From: Corinectria fuckeliana
Lineage: Eukaryota > Ascomycota > Sordariomycetes > Hypocreales > Nectriaceae
Direction: 5' to 3'
Assembly (NCBI GenBank): GCA_019137255.1
Contig: WPDH01000187.1
Location: 186,001-250,000, forward strand
Length of the DNA: 64,000 bases
The translations under genes were made by a program, and so were the position numbers. The notes beneath the pieces were generated by a model. It made no database searches. It was not told where the DNA came from and worked only from the letters and a program-made list of their open reading frames with translations. Below, one piece after another: positions 35,880-48,490 of the stretch. Every line of letters starts with the position of its first letter. Within the stretch, counting starts at the first letter, position 1.

Positions 35880-36125
35880 TTAGCCCTTTACCATATTTTT
35901 CTTATATTATTATCTAAAGGTAATAAGAAGATCTAGTAAAAAAAAGCTAAATCTTAAAAGCTAGAGAAAATACTGTTAGCTTTATAGTAAATTTTATAAA
36001 GTGTTTTATATTTAAAATAATAAAGGTTTATAAAAGGTAGAAAGAGAAATTAAGAGACATTTATAGTAGCTAAATTCGAGTTAAATATATCACCTAATTT
36101 ATTAATATTTCTCCACCTTATATAA
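35880..36125. repeat. AT-rich, RIP-like tract (left of WD40 gene)
   Basis: About 245 bp dominated by TA, AA and TT steps with few C or G and no coding frame, sharply bounded by normal-composition DNA. It resembles a RIP-mutated repeat relic. It lies just beyond the 3' end of the large minus-strand WD40 gene. Confidence 0.6.
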
Positions 36126-36201
36126 CAAGTTGCTCTAGACTCTACAGGTATCAAGCACAACTTGGGTGTTTACATACCCACAGCATATAGTTTCCATCTG
36201 C

Positions 36202-39200
36202 TCAAGGAGAGGAGGTATCATCAAGCAATTCTACCGGTAGTTCCTCGTACATAAACCCCCAGTCCTCCTCAGGGCTCATCAGGGCCCCCGCCTGCACGAG
36301 CAGCGCCGTTTCGGGCTCCGGCATCTCCGACACGTGAAGGTCCCGCCCGTAGTTCTCGCTGTGGGCCGCCTTGAGCTGGGGACCCGGAGACCCGGGGGCT
36401 CTCATGCGGCGCACGGAGCGGCGCCGGCCGCCGCGGCTCGCGGCCTCGCTGGCCTGCTGATGGCGTTCGAAGTCGGCCAGAAGGGGGAGCGCCGGGTCGC
36501 CGTCGAGGTGGGCCTCCCGGCGGAAGAGGCCTGTTGCACTATAGGCTGGACCCTGGACGGCGCCGATGACGGGGTTTTGGGTGAGGGTGAGCTTCTGCGT
36601 CTCGATGTACGTCTTGCGCGAGTAGGAGGCTATATCGGAATCCGAGTCGCTGTCACCGTCCATCTCCATAGCGTTTGGGTCGGCTTTTGGTGGGGGAGGG
36701 TCGGCATGCGGTATCAAGGGCTTCGATCGCCGGACGCGGCGGTTCGAGCCGGGCAGTGTTACGAAGTGCGACTCCGGTTCGTCCCTTTTGTCCACGGACA
36801 ACATAAATACGCGGCCCGTGGCATCGCCAACCGCCAGCTTCGACCGATCCGGAGAAAACGCGCCAAACGAGATAGCCCCGGGAGCTTCCAGGATGTTGCG
36901 CACAAACGGCTTGCACCTATTGCGCACGTTCCATACCTTGACGACGCCATCGCTTGAGCCCGTGTAGAACCGGTCGGGCGAGGATCCCCAGGCCGTGAAC
37001 TTGACGCCGGTATCCTCCCGCTCGCGGTCCTCGTAGAAAGCCTCCAGGGGGTATCCGTGCTTCAAGATGTGGACTGGCTTGTCGCCTTGGGCAGTGTCCC
37101 AGACGTAGACCTTGCCGTCGGTGCACGCCGCTGTGACGTACGCATGGTTGACCGAGTTGGGCGTGATGGTCAGCTCGTTGATGTCCGACGCGTAGCAGTC
37201 TAGAACCTGGAACTGGCTGTAGGCTTCATCGTGGCGTTCCCTATCTCGCTGGAAGACGTGTATCTGCGTCCGGACATTATGAGCGATGGTGAGACTGCAC
37301 GGCGTCGTTGCAGCAATGAAGCGCAGAAGTTTTGGGTGCCATGCGACTTCGAAGACATTGGCCGTCGAGCCCGTCATGACAGGAATACGACGGCCCTCGG
37401 CGGCATTCCAAAGAGCAATCTCTCCCGAACCCCTCTTGTCCTCTGGGATATCGTGGTCATCTCCGCTTATGCTTCGAGGAGAGTACCCGACGAGAAGTAG
37501 ATGCTGTGTGCCTAGCGCCAAGCCCCATTGCAGAGTTGCGGGAAAATACGCCCACTTGTCGGAGCCATCTGCGTCAGTTCGCGAACACGAGAGAGTCTGG
37601 AACGAGCTCTCGGCAAAGTTGTCCGGGTTGATTGTGTAGATTCGCACGGCGTCGGTGGGTGAATCTGCTGCCGTGGCCACACGTCCTGAGCCATCCTTGG
37701 CGGCGGCGACGAAGTTGACGTTGCCCGTGTGTTGCCACGTTGCGAGAGCCTCCATAGACCGCCCAGCTGCATCGACCTTCCACACCTTGACGGTTCTGTC
37801 GAAGCTAGATGTAAAGGCGACATCGCGGTCCTGGTCGTAGTCTGACGATACAACTGAGGAGTATAACCACGGGTCCTGACTGCGGCGCATGGCTTCTGTT
37901 GAGTTATCTCCCCTTTCAACCCGGGGCCTGGGTATGCGGTGGTCGGGAAACGACCGAAGCGTGCCCTGCGCCGTGGAGCACAGTAGCAAGTTTCCCGGCT
38001 TGTTGTATTGCTGGTTGTGCGTGTCGGAATGCGCCGTGGTTCCGCAAATGAAGTTCTTGTCCGATACCCAGGATCCGGTCGTGATGTCTCCCGCGCAGTT
38101 GGTGAACTCGGACACAACCTGCATCTCGTCCTCGCGTGCCTTTGTGAATTCGTTTTGGAAGTTGACCAGTTGCCTCGTCCGCCCGAAGCCAACGTTGCCC
38201 TCCATCTCGCGGGCCAGGAGCAGCGAGCTGACACGACTCGCCCGTGTGGCTTGTCCCCGTTGGTCGTCGACGTCCTGGCCTATTGAGAGAATGCGGAGTT
38301 CGGTCGGGAGAGCGACCTTCCCCGATGTCAAGTCTTTGCAGAAATTGGCGACATCCTCGACAGTCCGGCCCTTGAGTTGCTTGTCGACCACCGAGGGGAC
38401 GTCGTATATCTCACATCGTTCTGCGAGAGCCTCGACAGTAGCAGGGATTTTTTGGAGTTCGTATGCGGAGATGCAATGGGCGATTTTGGAGATCTCGTCG
38501 GCGGTAAAGTCGACGTGATAGACTGCAGGCTCTGACGGTATACGAAGTGATGCTCGGGTCCGATGCGATGCCCCCCTGGAAATCGCCTCGCGGTCTGCAG
38601 CCGTCCGGTAGGGTCGTTTGTCGAGCTGGAATAACTGGGTACTCGGCTTCGCGTCTCTTTGTTTTGTTCGAAGTCGGTACGGGAGGCGGCCTAGGTTGCT
38701 TAGCTCAGGTGCCTCGTGGACTCGAGACGATCCTTTGTTCTCTAGGCGGCACGAGGTCGGAGTAGGGCTGCATGCGGGGTTAGGCGCAGGCTTAGGGACG
38801 GGCGTTGGTTCTATCGAGGGGACGGGCAAGTGGTGGTTGATCGGGAGCGTTGGTGGATTTAGTTGGAGGCGGTATTCCTACACGAGAGTCAGCTTCCCAC
38901 CCATATCCCATGTCTTTCCCAACGTACCGGCAAAAGCATGAGCCTCTTGATCTCGTCTCGTGCTTGCCGCGTGATAGCGGCTTCGTCCTCGGCGCTGAGG
39001 TACCCATTTGTTTCATCAAGTCGCGTCCGGAAGCTCGCAGTTTTCACGAGCGCCGTGACAGCCTAGGCCCATCCGTTCGCGTCAGCCTTCCCACCGTTTG
39101 ACCTTGCCTGCGAGATGCCGTACGTACCTGAACAGCGATATTGTTGACGTCGAAGGCGCCCTCGGGGAGTGTTCTTACTACCTTGCTAACGTGTGGCAGC

Positions 39201-39409
39201 ACCTGCGCCCGCAGGCACTCCTTTAGGCTACGTCGACGCGTGATGGCATCGTCAACGCGCCGCCTCTTGGGCGGAGGCTCCTGGGACGGGAGCGCTGATA
39301 GGAGCTGGATCGGAGCCGGTGGGTACTGACGCGTGGTCGTAGGGCGAGGCTTCTCGCCAGTGAGGTCGACGTGCGGCCTGGTTGCAGTCGCGGTAAGCCC
39401 AAAGCTCAT
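36202..39409 (-). CDS. Large WD40-repeat protein, possibly DIM-9/Raf1-like
   Basis: Three exons on the minus strand: 39409-39128, 39062-38928 and 38877-36202, encoding 1030 residues. The ATG at 39409 (MSFGLTATATRPHVDLTGEK) is the first in the frame after which the sequence becomes protein-like. The N-terminal third has a nuclear-signal-like PPKRRRVDD and helical, charged sequence (ISKIAHCISAYELQKIP). WD repeats fill about residues 390-820: AFTSSFDRTVKVWKVDAAG, VTAACTDGKVYVWDTAQGD, YTGSSDGVVKVWNVRNR. The last ends WNVR, matching the DDB1-binding DWD box. The C-terminal tail is acidic, then basic (GGRRRSVRRMRAP). Layout and size resemble the Neurospora DIM-9 (DCAF26) / S. pombe Raf1 type of CUL4-DDB1 heterochromatin factor, but I rely on general resemblance, and another DCAF is possible. 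The gene structure is well supported; the name is tentative. AT-rich tracts flank it on both sides. Confidence 0.8.
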
Positions 39410-40351
39410 AGAGAAGGCGTCGAGGGAGTAGGATACAATATAGAGCCTTAAAAGCGTGCCTTGCAAGTGAAGAAGGTGGGTATAGGAGGCTATACTTACA
39501 GCATAAGGTGGCTGTTCTATTATGCGTGGTTGGGGTGATTAACTGCTTATGTATTTTAGAGGTGGTTAAACAGGGGCCACTGAGGCTTAGAGCCTAGAAA
39601 AACATAATTTAAGCTAATATAGCTATTAATAGCTTTTTATTTAGATACTTAAGTTTTTAGTTTACTTTTCTAGAGTAAAATTAATATAAATAATAAAATA
39701 TAAGTATTTTAACTATAAAAAGTACTTATAAGCTTATGTAATAGTATTAGTATATTTTAATATATTTTAAAATATTCTTTTATTATTTACACTATTATTC
39801 TCAATTGAAAGAAAACAGTTTATGTCTATAGTAAACTACCATTTTAAGGTGATGAACAATAACTGCAATTCCTACAACAAAGGGCAATTGCATGCCTTGT
39901 TTGTGTGAGACACGCTTTGTACGACCTTACCCAGAAGACAGCAGCAATAAAGAGACAGGTCAAATAGGCACAAGTCACATCTTAAGCTAGGATGGGGACT
40001 TACAGTCTGAGGAGTATTGAAAGAAATTGACATTAGCTGTCGCAACAGCTTTCAGCAGGACAGTCAAGATAAAATGCAGGCATTGAATCCCAAGCAGTAA
40101 AAGAGCTTTCCCTTCCTATACAAAGTAGATATTAGTCGTTATGTAGGCCCCCGACTAGGGCTGTCAAGGCTGTCTAGTACAACCTAGGGTGCTAGAAATA
40201 CTATTATAGGCACATCAGTGTATGTAGTCATCATTCACAAATGCTTGATACCTTAGCTTGATCATATTTAGGTACAAACTCAACAGTGCCACACACAAAC
40301 TCCAACGCCGACATGAATACGCTAGAGCTTTCTAACGAAGCCTTTCTAGTC
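39410..40351. other. Spacer between WD40 gene and acyl-CoA synthetase
   Basis: Promoter of the minus-strand WD40 gene, an AT-rich tract at 39598-39830 (listed separately) and the 3' UTR of the acyl-CoA synthetase. No further gene is recognised. Confidence 0.5.
39598..39830. repeat. AT-rich, RIP-like tract (right of WD40 gene)
   Basis: About 230 bp of almost pure A/T with many TA steps, sharply different from both flanks and without a coding frame. Similar in character to the tract at 35880-36125 and to the core of the inverted-repeat element at 3416-4216, so probably a relic of a repeat hit by RIP. Confidence 0.6.
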
Positions 40352-42598
40352 TTACAGCTTTGCATTGCCGGTTTCTTCGGCGAGTTCTGCATACATGCGG
40401 TCGATATGCTCCCGGAACGCCTTAGCAGCCTGGGGTCGCTTGAGCTTGAGCCTATTGGTTCTGTCAGTCCTGTCCCACCTCGAAAGATTACAAACCAGCA
40501 GAACAAACTTACGTAGGTGTGAACAATCCGTTTTCAACGGTAAAAGGATCCAACTCAAGATGAACATTGCGAACTTTTTCGAAGCTGTTGAACTTGTGCT
40601 TGCGAGCGATACCGTCTAGAACCTTGAGGAACTTCTCCTTGACCTTGGTATGGTTTGCTGCAGCCTTGACAGCAGAGACATCACTGGGGGTGATGCTCTC
40701 CTGCAGGATCTTGCTGGCGAAGGGTGCAAAGTTCTCAACGTCGATGCCAAGAATGGCTACGAGAGACGATTGGGTACCGTCGCCGTGCACATAAGCCATA
40801 GTCAAGAGGTTGGTGCTTCCCAGGTACACGTTCTCGATGCGCTCAGGGGAGATGTACTCGCCCTGGGCTAGCTTGAGGACGTTCTTCTTGCGGTCAATGA
40901 TCTTGAAGCGACCCATCTTGTCAACCTCGGCGATGTCGCCGCTGTGGAACCAACCATCGGCCTCGAGAGTCTTCTTGGTCTCCTCCTCGTTCTTGTAGTA
41001 CTCGCGGAAGATGGCGGGGCCCCGAAGCAAGATTTCACCGCGGGGATTAGGCTTGTCATCCACCGTGTATTCAAACTCCGGGCACGACTCGAGGCAGACC
41101 TCCATACAAGCCATCGGGGGACCGATGTTGCCGAGGCTGAAATCGCCACGGGGTTGAATGGTTCCCACAGCATATGTCTCAGTCATGCCAAAGCCTTGAG
41201 AAAAGTTGTTGGCAAAGGCAGCACGAAGGAATTCCTGGACATCCGGGTCGAGCTGGGCACTTCCGCTGACCATGCTATGGGCCTTCTCAAGGCCGACGGC
41301 GGCCTTGACTTTGGGGGTCCATATCCTATCGTACAAAAAGTGAGTGTTGGAGGCCTTGCCTGGCGCGGCTCGCATGCTGGCCTTCTTGTTGTTGATAATG
41401 TGCCTCGACAGCGCGCCTTTCGTGCCATCTGCCTTGATCGTGGCGGTTTGTATAGCCGAGCTGAAGCGGTTGAAGAGGCGAGGAACAGAGATGAAGCCGG
41501 TGGGGTGAAGGATCTTCATGTCATCGACCAGCCCAAGGATGTCTCCTCGGAAGAATCCAACGGCCGCACCCTCGGTCAGGGCAATTTGATCGATGAGGCG
41601 GCCGTAGATGTGAGCCAGGGGCAGATAGGACATGTGGACGTCCTTAGGGCCGACGTTCCCGTTAAGTCGGCCGGCCGAAATGGCAGCGACTGCGTTTCGG
41701 TGTGTGATGAGGACGCCCTTGGGGGGACCGGTGGTGCCTGACGTATAGTTGATGGTGGTGATATCCTCGGCGTTTGGGGCCCGCGGGGCTCGTCCTGACC
41801 TGGCGCCAATCTCCTCGACCTGGGTCATAGAGTAGATCTGAATGCCATGCTGGGAAGCAATCTCGTTCAAGACGGAGGCCTTAGTGTGAGATTCCAGCTC
41901 ACCGTGGTCGAGAGGGTCAACGGAGACGATGAGCTTCAGGCCGGGAAGGCGGGGGGACATTTTGAGGAGGACCGGGATATGGGGTAGGGAGCAGACGACG
42001 CAGGCCACCTCGGCATGGTTGACAATGTATTCGGTGGCATCGGGGCCGAGGGTTTCGTAGAGGGAGACTGAGTACAGGGCTTGGGAAGCCAGGCCGAGAT
42101 CTGTAAATGGCGACGGCCATGTTAGTTTGCTGGAGCGGGTAGGGGCCTCGGGCTCGTAAGTTACATACCGGTGATCTGCCATTCAGCGCGGTTCTGCGAC
42201 CACAGACCAACACCATACTTTTCGGCCGGGTAGTTGATGCGCTGGTGAATCTCGACGATACCGGCGCCAAAGCTTTTCCTCCGGGCATCGACCTGGGCGT
42301 AGCTCAGCCAGTCGTACTTGTCATCCCAGCTCTGGGTGGCCGGGTTCCAGTGGCGGGTCCCGAGACACCTGGAATTGGGGAACTTCTGGGCGCTCTTGTC
42401 GAACAGATCATGGGTGGTCTGGGTCTCGGGGTCGAGCGTGGTCACCAAGGGCTCATCGCGGACGGCCCAGTGACGGTAGACGGCGCTGCGGTTGGGACGT
42501 TCGGAGCCGGGGACGGTGAGGCCGTATGGGGTTCCGGGTGGGGGCGGAGTGGAGAGCTTCTTGTAGTAGGCTACGGGGTCTTTTTGGAGGAGCGCCAT
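40352..42598 (-). CDS. Long-chain fatty acid-CoA ligase, C-terminal AKL (PTS1)
   Basis: Activates long-chain fatty acids to acyl-CoA using ATP and CoA. Three exons on the minus strand: 42598-42169, 42100-40513 and 40451-40352, 705 residues, the usual size of fungal Faa-type synthetases. Start MALLQKDPVAYYKK. Visible motifs of the AMP-forming superfamily: INYTSGTTGPPKGVLITHRN (P-loop), SYLPLAHIYGRLIDQ, QGFGMTETYAVGTIQP, and DGWFHSGDIAEVDKMGRFKI followed by IDRKKNVLKLAQGEYISPE (FACS signature). The last exon ends ...EETGNAKL; AKL is an accepted type-1 peroxisomal targeting signal, which points to peroxisomal fatty-acid activation for beta-oxidation. All three exons join in frame. Identification as an acyl-CoA synthetase is secure; chain-length preference and the peroxisomal site are inference. 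Confidence 0.94.
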
Positions 42599-45500
42599 GA
42601 TGGGAGAGTCTGGGAGGCGAAGGATGGCGGACGAGGCAGGATGGTCAGACAGGACGCGGGGGTGTAGATTGGGTCGCTTGGAGGAGTCCCGATTCGCCGG
42701 GAGTGCCAGTGGACGCAAGACCTGGCCGGGGCAAAGAAACACGGATTATGAGTAGACACGGGAGCGATCTGGCGAGACGAAGGAAAGAGCCAGGGGAAGT
42801 AGTAAGTAGGGAGGAAGGGGACACGCTGGGCAGGCACCTGGACACGGAGGGAGTGACGAATATTGGCAATCAATCAAAGGGAAGAAAACAAAAGACGGCG
42901 GAAAGATTGGCTTTTGACCTGGCTTGAACCTTGGACGGGCTGGCATGGGCAAGAGCAACGACGCCAGGACCGAGGCGGCCCAGTCAACGCGTGCCTCGGC
43001 AGCCCCAGATTTGTTGGCGTCAGTACCTAGCGTCAGTGCCGCAGCGTCTGGGGGGGCGCCACACGGGGGTTGGCGAGGAGCGGATTGGCCAGATGAGACG
43101 GGACGAGGCCCTATCAGTGCCCGTGAGCCGAGGCGATGATGCCCTGGAGGGAGAGGAAGCTGGGGGTTGTGGGCAAGGCATGGGGACTGTGGAGTCCGGG
43201 GAGCATTGCGATGCTCCGTTAGTAGTCTAGCTTACGTGCTGCGAATGAGTGAGGAGGTGGGCCGAGGGACAGGAACCACGGGGTTGAGTCTAGCACTTGT
43301 GAGTTAAGATACATTAGTAGTATATATCTACCTAGGTAAGTAGCCACGAAGTGTGCTGTCAGGCGAGAAACTGCAAGCCAAGGAGTTAAAGGAGATGATA
43401 TAGATGCGGGGTCGTGCCCCTGCTTGAGGAACCCCGGTCTTGGAATCTCGGTTAGTTCAGTGTTTGATGGAATGCCTGTGGGTTGAGTGCTTTGAAGGCT
43501 TGAAGCACAGGAGACCCGATACCACGAATGGCCCCCGGCGATGCCGCAAACCAGACCGTTGCCATCTTTTCCTTCTCTCTGTACGACTTACGAATAGAAT
43601 AACTGTTCTCCCGTAGCTGGATGAACTACTAATTAGGTCATACAGCACAACCACGGGCGCTATCTAGTCCCTGCAGCAGCCGCCCCGGAGTGGATACCCG
43701 TCTCGCGGAAATCGACTTTATAAGATCCTGACCAACCTTCTCTGTTTTGGGCGTCCGGGTTCTCGGGTGGATTTCGGTTGCATGTGAAGATGCTGCGCTC
43801 TGTGTGAGCGTCATGCTCACGGCTTTGAACGATGATCGCGCTCATCTGATCTGGAGTGGCAGCTGACACCCACCACACTCAGGTTTGGAGGTTTGGCTCC
43901 TGACAGACATGTCCAGCACTTGTACTTGCTTTCCTGCTAGTGCGGGATCTCAGCTTCATCTCGCGATGTTGTTGTCGACTACACGCACCTTTCTTTATCC
44001 ATCATGGCCGTCTGAAATGATCATCCCCCTTTTCCCTTTCCCTTCCCTTTTCTTTTCCCTTCCCCATCTCCAGATTCATTTCCTTCTCCCTTTTTTGCCT
44101 TCTCCTTAGATCAATCATCACTTGACTCGCCCGTTTTCGATCCACGGGCTCCTCTTCCAAGCCAGCCAGCCAGCCAACCAGTCGGCCTGCCAGACTGCCA
44201 AAATCCTCCTTGCAGGCACGCAATTTCCTGCCACTGGACGCATGAAATCAAATTCGTCGCAGGTTGAACCCTGACGCTTTGTCTCGGTGCGACATTGATT
44301 TTTTCTTTCGCACCTGCGGCTATTTCGATCTTCGCCGAACAATCCCCTTTCATGACCCTGCTTGCGGGACGCGATGCGATTCGACGCGCCTGACCGGGGT
44401 TTGCCAAATGCCAAATACCAAATGCCGCTGGGATCAATTGATTCGTGACGTTGAATCAAGCAAACGAAACATTCACTACAGGTTTCCGACTTGGAGATGG
44501 TCTCTCGGGTTCGTTACCCATCCAGTGGATGATGACCAACGGACGGAAATTTGTCCCTTGCATGTTTTTGCATCCTCAGTGCTCAAGGTAGGCACATTGG
44601 GCGCAGAGCAAGGCAAAATTGGCCTTGGGATGGCTCAGTGGGCGATCTTTTGGTGATGGACGGCCCAACCACCGAAAGGCAGCACCAAAACTTCGGGACA
44701 CCATCAACTAGCCAGCTACCTGGCTCGTCTAGTGCGGGCGCCTCCTCTTCACCGAGGGCATGCGCAACATTATTGATACAGTAATTAGCAACTGTCTTTC
44801 AGCCGCATTGGCCGCGGAGCGAGTGCCAGCGCCAGCATGCTTGCTCCTGTTGCGGCCGCATTCCGACACGACCTCTCGAGCCCCCCAATCTCCCGCCCGC
44901 TGCCCTCGTTCATGGGCGGCATCCTCGGATCAAATAGGATCCCATGGCCGATCCGCCGGAGAGAGAGGGGAGGCGAGGTCGGTCTGAGGTCACAGCGCAG
45001 ATGCAAAACCAGCCCACAACTCGCCAACTCAGCGCAGACAGGTCACGGCGCGGGCGTTGGACGGTGGGGATGCCCTCGTCGTGTGCCCTCGCCTCGTCGG
45101 GATGCCCTCGTCGGGAACCTGCTCACTCGTATGTAAAGCGAAAACACCCGCTCCACCATGGCCCATCGGGAGGCTGCTTGCTGATCGCTCGGTGATGTTC
45201 CTTCGCTCTCCGCTCTCTGCTCTCCGCTCTACGCTACGCGCCCCCCCTACACCGTGAAGCACTGGAGAATTCCATTCCTGGCGCCCACCATCCGGCTGCC
45301 GTTGCATCTTCGGCACTGATGCGGCTCTTCGTTTGCGCCCACGGCATTGGTCCGGCGTCGTGCCGGCGCCCCAACTTGCCGTCTACCACGTCCGTCCCAT
45401 ACCCAGTTAGTTTACTGCCACTGGACCTTGGTTGCTTGGTTGCTTGGGCTCCTTGGTGCAGCATCGGCCCCGTCGGAGAAATAATCTATCAATTATTCGT

Positions 45501-46201
45501 ACGATGCAGGTCAGTAGGTACAGAGTAGGCCCGGGCAAATGCCCGAACGAAAACCCACTCCAAAGCCCACCTCAGCCCGGGCGCGCATTGACAGCGAGGC
45601 CCCAAGCCTCTTCCCCTTGAACCACGCAGTTTCACATTGAGATGCCCGTCTCAGGCGGGCGTCGACAGTCGAGACACGACACGCCGGCGCTCGTCAGAAC
45701 GTCCAGAACGACGCCCCAAATTGGCCCGAGGGGAACGTCGTCATGCCCGCGTCCCTGCCGTTGCCTAACAAAGTAGTATCCCGGGCTGTCCTGGACCATC
45801 CTGGGTCATCCTGGGCCATTCTTGGGCCATCCGTGATCGACGTTCCTATGTGCCTAAAAACGGCATCATTTTTTACTCCCTGGTCGGTCCGTCCTCCTTG
45901 CCTGCGGATCTCGTTGCGGGTTCCCTATGCCCCTTCAAGAGCAGTCCACCCCCACATCGTCTGGGAGGTTTGCCTTGCACGCCAGCACTGGTGATTTTTA
46001 TACGTATAGATTCCTACGTTTACCGTTTCATCCGACATCTTTCCTCTCTTCCTGGGCTGAACGTTGAATCGATTTCTTGTGCTGCTCCCATTGCTTTGCT
46101 TCTTCAACTTGACCGTCGCATCCGTCTAGTGATTTGGTCTCCTGCGAGTTCCCACGTCTCATCTCTCGTGTCCCTACCGTGCCGTCCGCCGACTGCCTGT
46201 T
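42599..46201. other. 3.6-kb divergent region, no gene recognised
   Basis: Head-to-head spacer between the acyl-CoA synthetase (minus) and the MARVEL-type gene (plus). I see only short frames without domain character. It includes an imperfect CCCTTTTC/CCTTCCC pyrimidine tract (about 44030-44100), GCCAGCCA repeats near 44161-44176, and a TAGTATATATCTACCTAGGTA stretch near 43317-43339. Confidence 0.45.
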
Positions 46202-46816
46202 ATGGCTCGAACCACCGTCACCGTCCTTCGCGCGCTGCAGCTTGCTCTGTGTGTGACCAGCCTTGGCCTCAGCTCATATGGTGCGTCGTCGGAAATCCTC
46301 GCTCCCAACCAAGTGTCCAGCACGGCCGGGCCACTGGCGGTTTCGACGGGCGTGTGTTGGTCATGGGGGCCGGATGTTCAACACCTAGTTAGATTGTTGA
46401 CTGATTACTGACTCCGGGGTTTTATAGTCGTCCATTGGTACATGATGGGAAGTCGAGCCTCATCGCCGGCACCGTTCAGCTTCCTCATCTTCACCTCCAT
46501 CTTCTCCATCCTCTCCATCCTCTACCTCGAGGCTGCGCCTCGCTTCGCCCCACGCCTCGCCCACCCTTACGCCTCCATCGCCGTGGAAATGGCCAACACG
46601 GCTCTCTACTTCGCCGGGTTCATCGCTCTCGCCATCTTCATCGGCGGGCTGGTCTTCTGCCGCGGCACCGTCTGCAAAGCGGGCCGAGCTGACACCGTCA
46701 TCGCCGCCGGGCAGTTCACGGCCTGGATCGCCACGACGGCCCTCATGGCCAAGGACATGTTTTTGAGGGGCGGCGAACTGCCCAAGGACGTTCGCCACGA
46801 GATGTCACACGCATGA
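46202..46816 (+). CDS. Small four-TM membrane protein, MARVEL-like
   Basis: Predicted integral membrane protein of 155 residues in two exons, 46202-46280 and 46428-46816, separated by a 147-bp intron (GTGCGT donor, TATAG acceptor). Four hydrophobic segments are visible: VTVLRALQLALCVTSLGLSS, FSFLIFTSIFSILSILYLEAA, ALYFAGFIALAIFIGGLVFC and the weaker VIAAGQFTAWIATTALMAKD. Spacing and the Arg-Ala-Leu-Gln start of TM1 resemble fungal MARVEL-domain proteins, which associate with cholesterol/ergosterol-rich membranes and vesicle trafficking. The short basic/acidic C-terminus (LPKDVRHEMSHA) faces the cytosol by prediction. The intron is needed to attach TM1, since the second exon on its own would lack it. 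The function is unknown. Confidence 0.75.
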
Positions 46817-48490
46817 AATCACGAAGGACAAGCCGGGATCGACACCGGCCGCATGAACTAATTATCGTTATCGGGCCGGAAACGGGTTATTGGGTTGTCG
46901 ACCACAGGCTGGTTGACTGGTTTGGCGGGCTGGCCTAGCGGAATGTCCTGGACGGGACGGGATGGAATATACGGGTAAAAAAAGGCTCGACGACGGCGTT
47001 TTGGGGGTTGAAGATGGAAACGAGTCCCGTCTAGACGATGGGAGTCCCTATATCAACCGGAACTCTTTTTGGGGGTCGGGGGCGAATACCATTTCGGAAA
47101 GGGGCGTTTTTTTCTTGGGTAAGGGGCATCTATGCAGCTCAAATAAGCAACAGACAATGTAGGCGCAATAGAGCCCAATGTTAACTGACGTTTGTGCGTG
47201 TGAAATCAACTTGCCGTCATCACGACACAATGCCAACGTTCGATGTCGAGTCCAGCGCGCACGAATCGAAAGAGGCCATCGAGAGCGGGTAAGCTAGGCC
47301 TAGTATGTCGTACGAGAGAGTAACTTGTGCCTCGGTCCTAAGCATAGGTCTCCTCTCCTGGCGTCATAGTAGGGGTCGTCTCACGGCTTACTATGTACAA
47401 TGCAGCGTATGAGTGAGCTGCCCACCTCTTCCCAACACAGTGGGTTACCTTACATACATACTTAGCTTACATGCGCTGTAGTCCAGGCTTTCCGCACTTC
47501 CAGCAGAAGGCCAATTGCACCATTGCGCCCAGCCATTGGGTAATGCCCTAAGTTTTAACGCTGAACGATCTCGCGTGGCCATGACTCCCGAGTGCCACGC
47601 TGACGACGAACGGGTTGCAACCACGGACCATAAAGGGCAAGCTCAACAACAACCACCATCCCGGTCTCGGTCCCTCGTGTTCCCTCCCCTCCTCGCGGGA
47701 TGGAAGGACAACCGCGGTTCCTGTAGACTACGTACTACATAGTATGTATGTAAGTAGTCATGATATGCCCCGCAGTCGTAAGCAAGACGATCCTGTAGTA
47801 GAAAAAGAGGGAAGCCTTCTCAACTACGGCGCAACGAGTATCCTAGTTGCCTAGTAAGTAGATAGGTGGGTAGGCAGCCGTGATCGGGGAGCAACAGGTA
47901 ACGCCAGCAGCACAACAACGCACCACAGCCCCATCATCCGGACGTCGGCGCATGGGAACACGGCCCTCGGTAGCCGACGAGGGATTTTGACGCCGTTCCT
48001 TTTTGCACCGGCAACCGGAGGCGCATATGGAGGGCCAAAAAAAAAAGACTCCTCCCCAAAAAGAAAACATCAAGCCATTTCTATTCCTCCTCGAACAACT
48101 CAAACTTGTTCCCAGCGTGGGGCGGCGAATGAGGCGAGCTCGGGGGGGCGTGAGGAAATGGGAAATGGGCGTCCCCCCCCTCGATGGCGTGCTCCGCCGG
48201 CTTCCCCACAGGCCTGCCCAATGTGGCTTGGAACGGCGTGCTTTCGTGGGGTCCTTGGCTGGATGGCGCAAAGGCGTGAGAAAGGACGGGAGGGACGAGA
48301 TAGAGAAAGAGAGAGAGCACGAGAGAAGTGGTGTTGACGATGGCGGAATTGCAAAGTATAAAGGGCGAATGGCACGATCGACCTGCTGTCGCTTATCTTC
48401 CTGCTCCTCTCCTCTCTCTCCCCCTCTCTTCTCTGTATAACATACCTTGAGTTTTTTAGGAAATAGAACAGCGTGCATCATCCATCCACC
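46817..48490. other. Upstream region of the sulfhydrylase gene
   Basis: 1.67 kb without a recognised gene. Just before the ATG at 48491 is a CT-rich leader (48398-48435), the likely 5' UTR. TACTACATAGTATGTATGTA-like palindromic sequence lies near 47730-47755. Confidence 0.5.
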
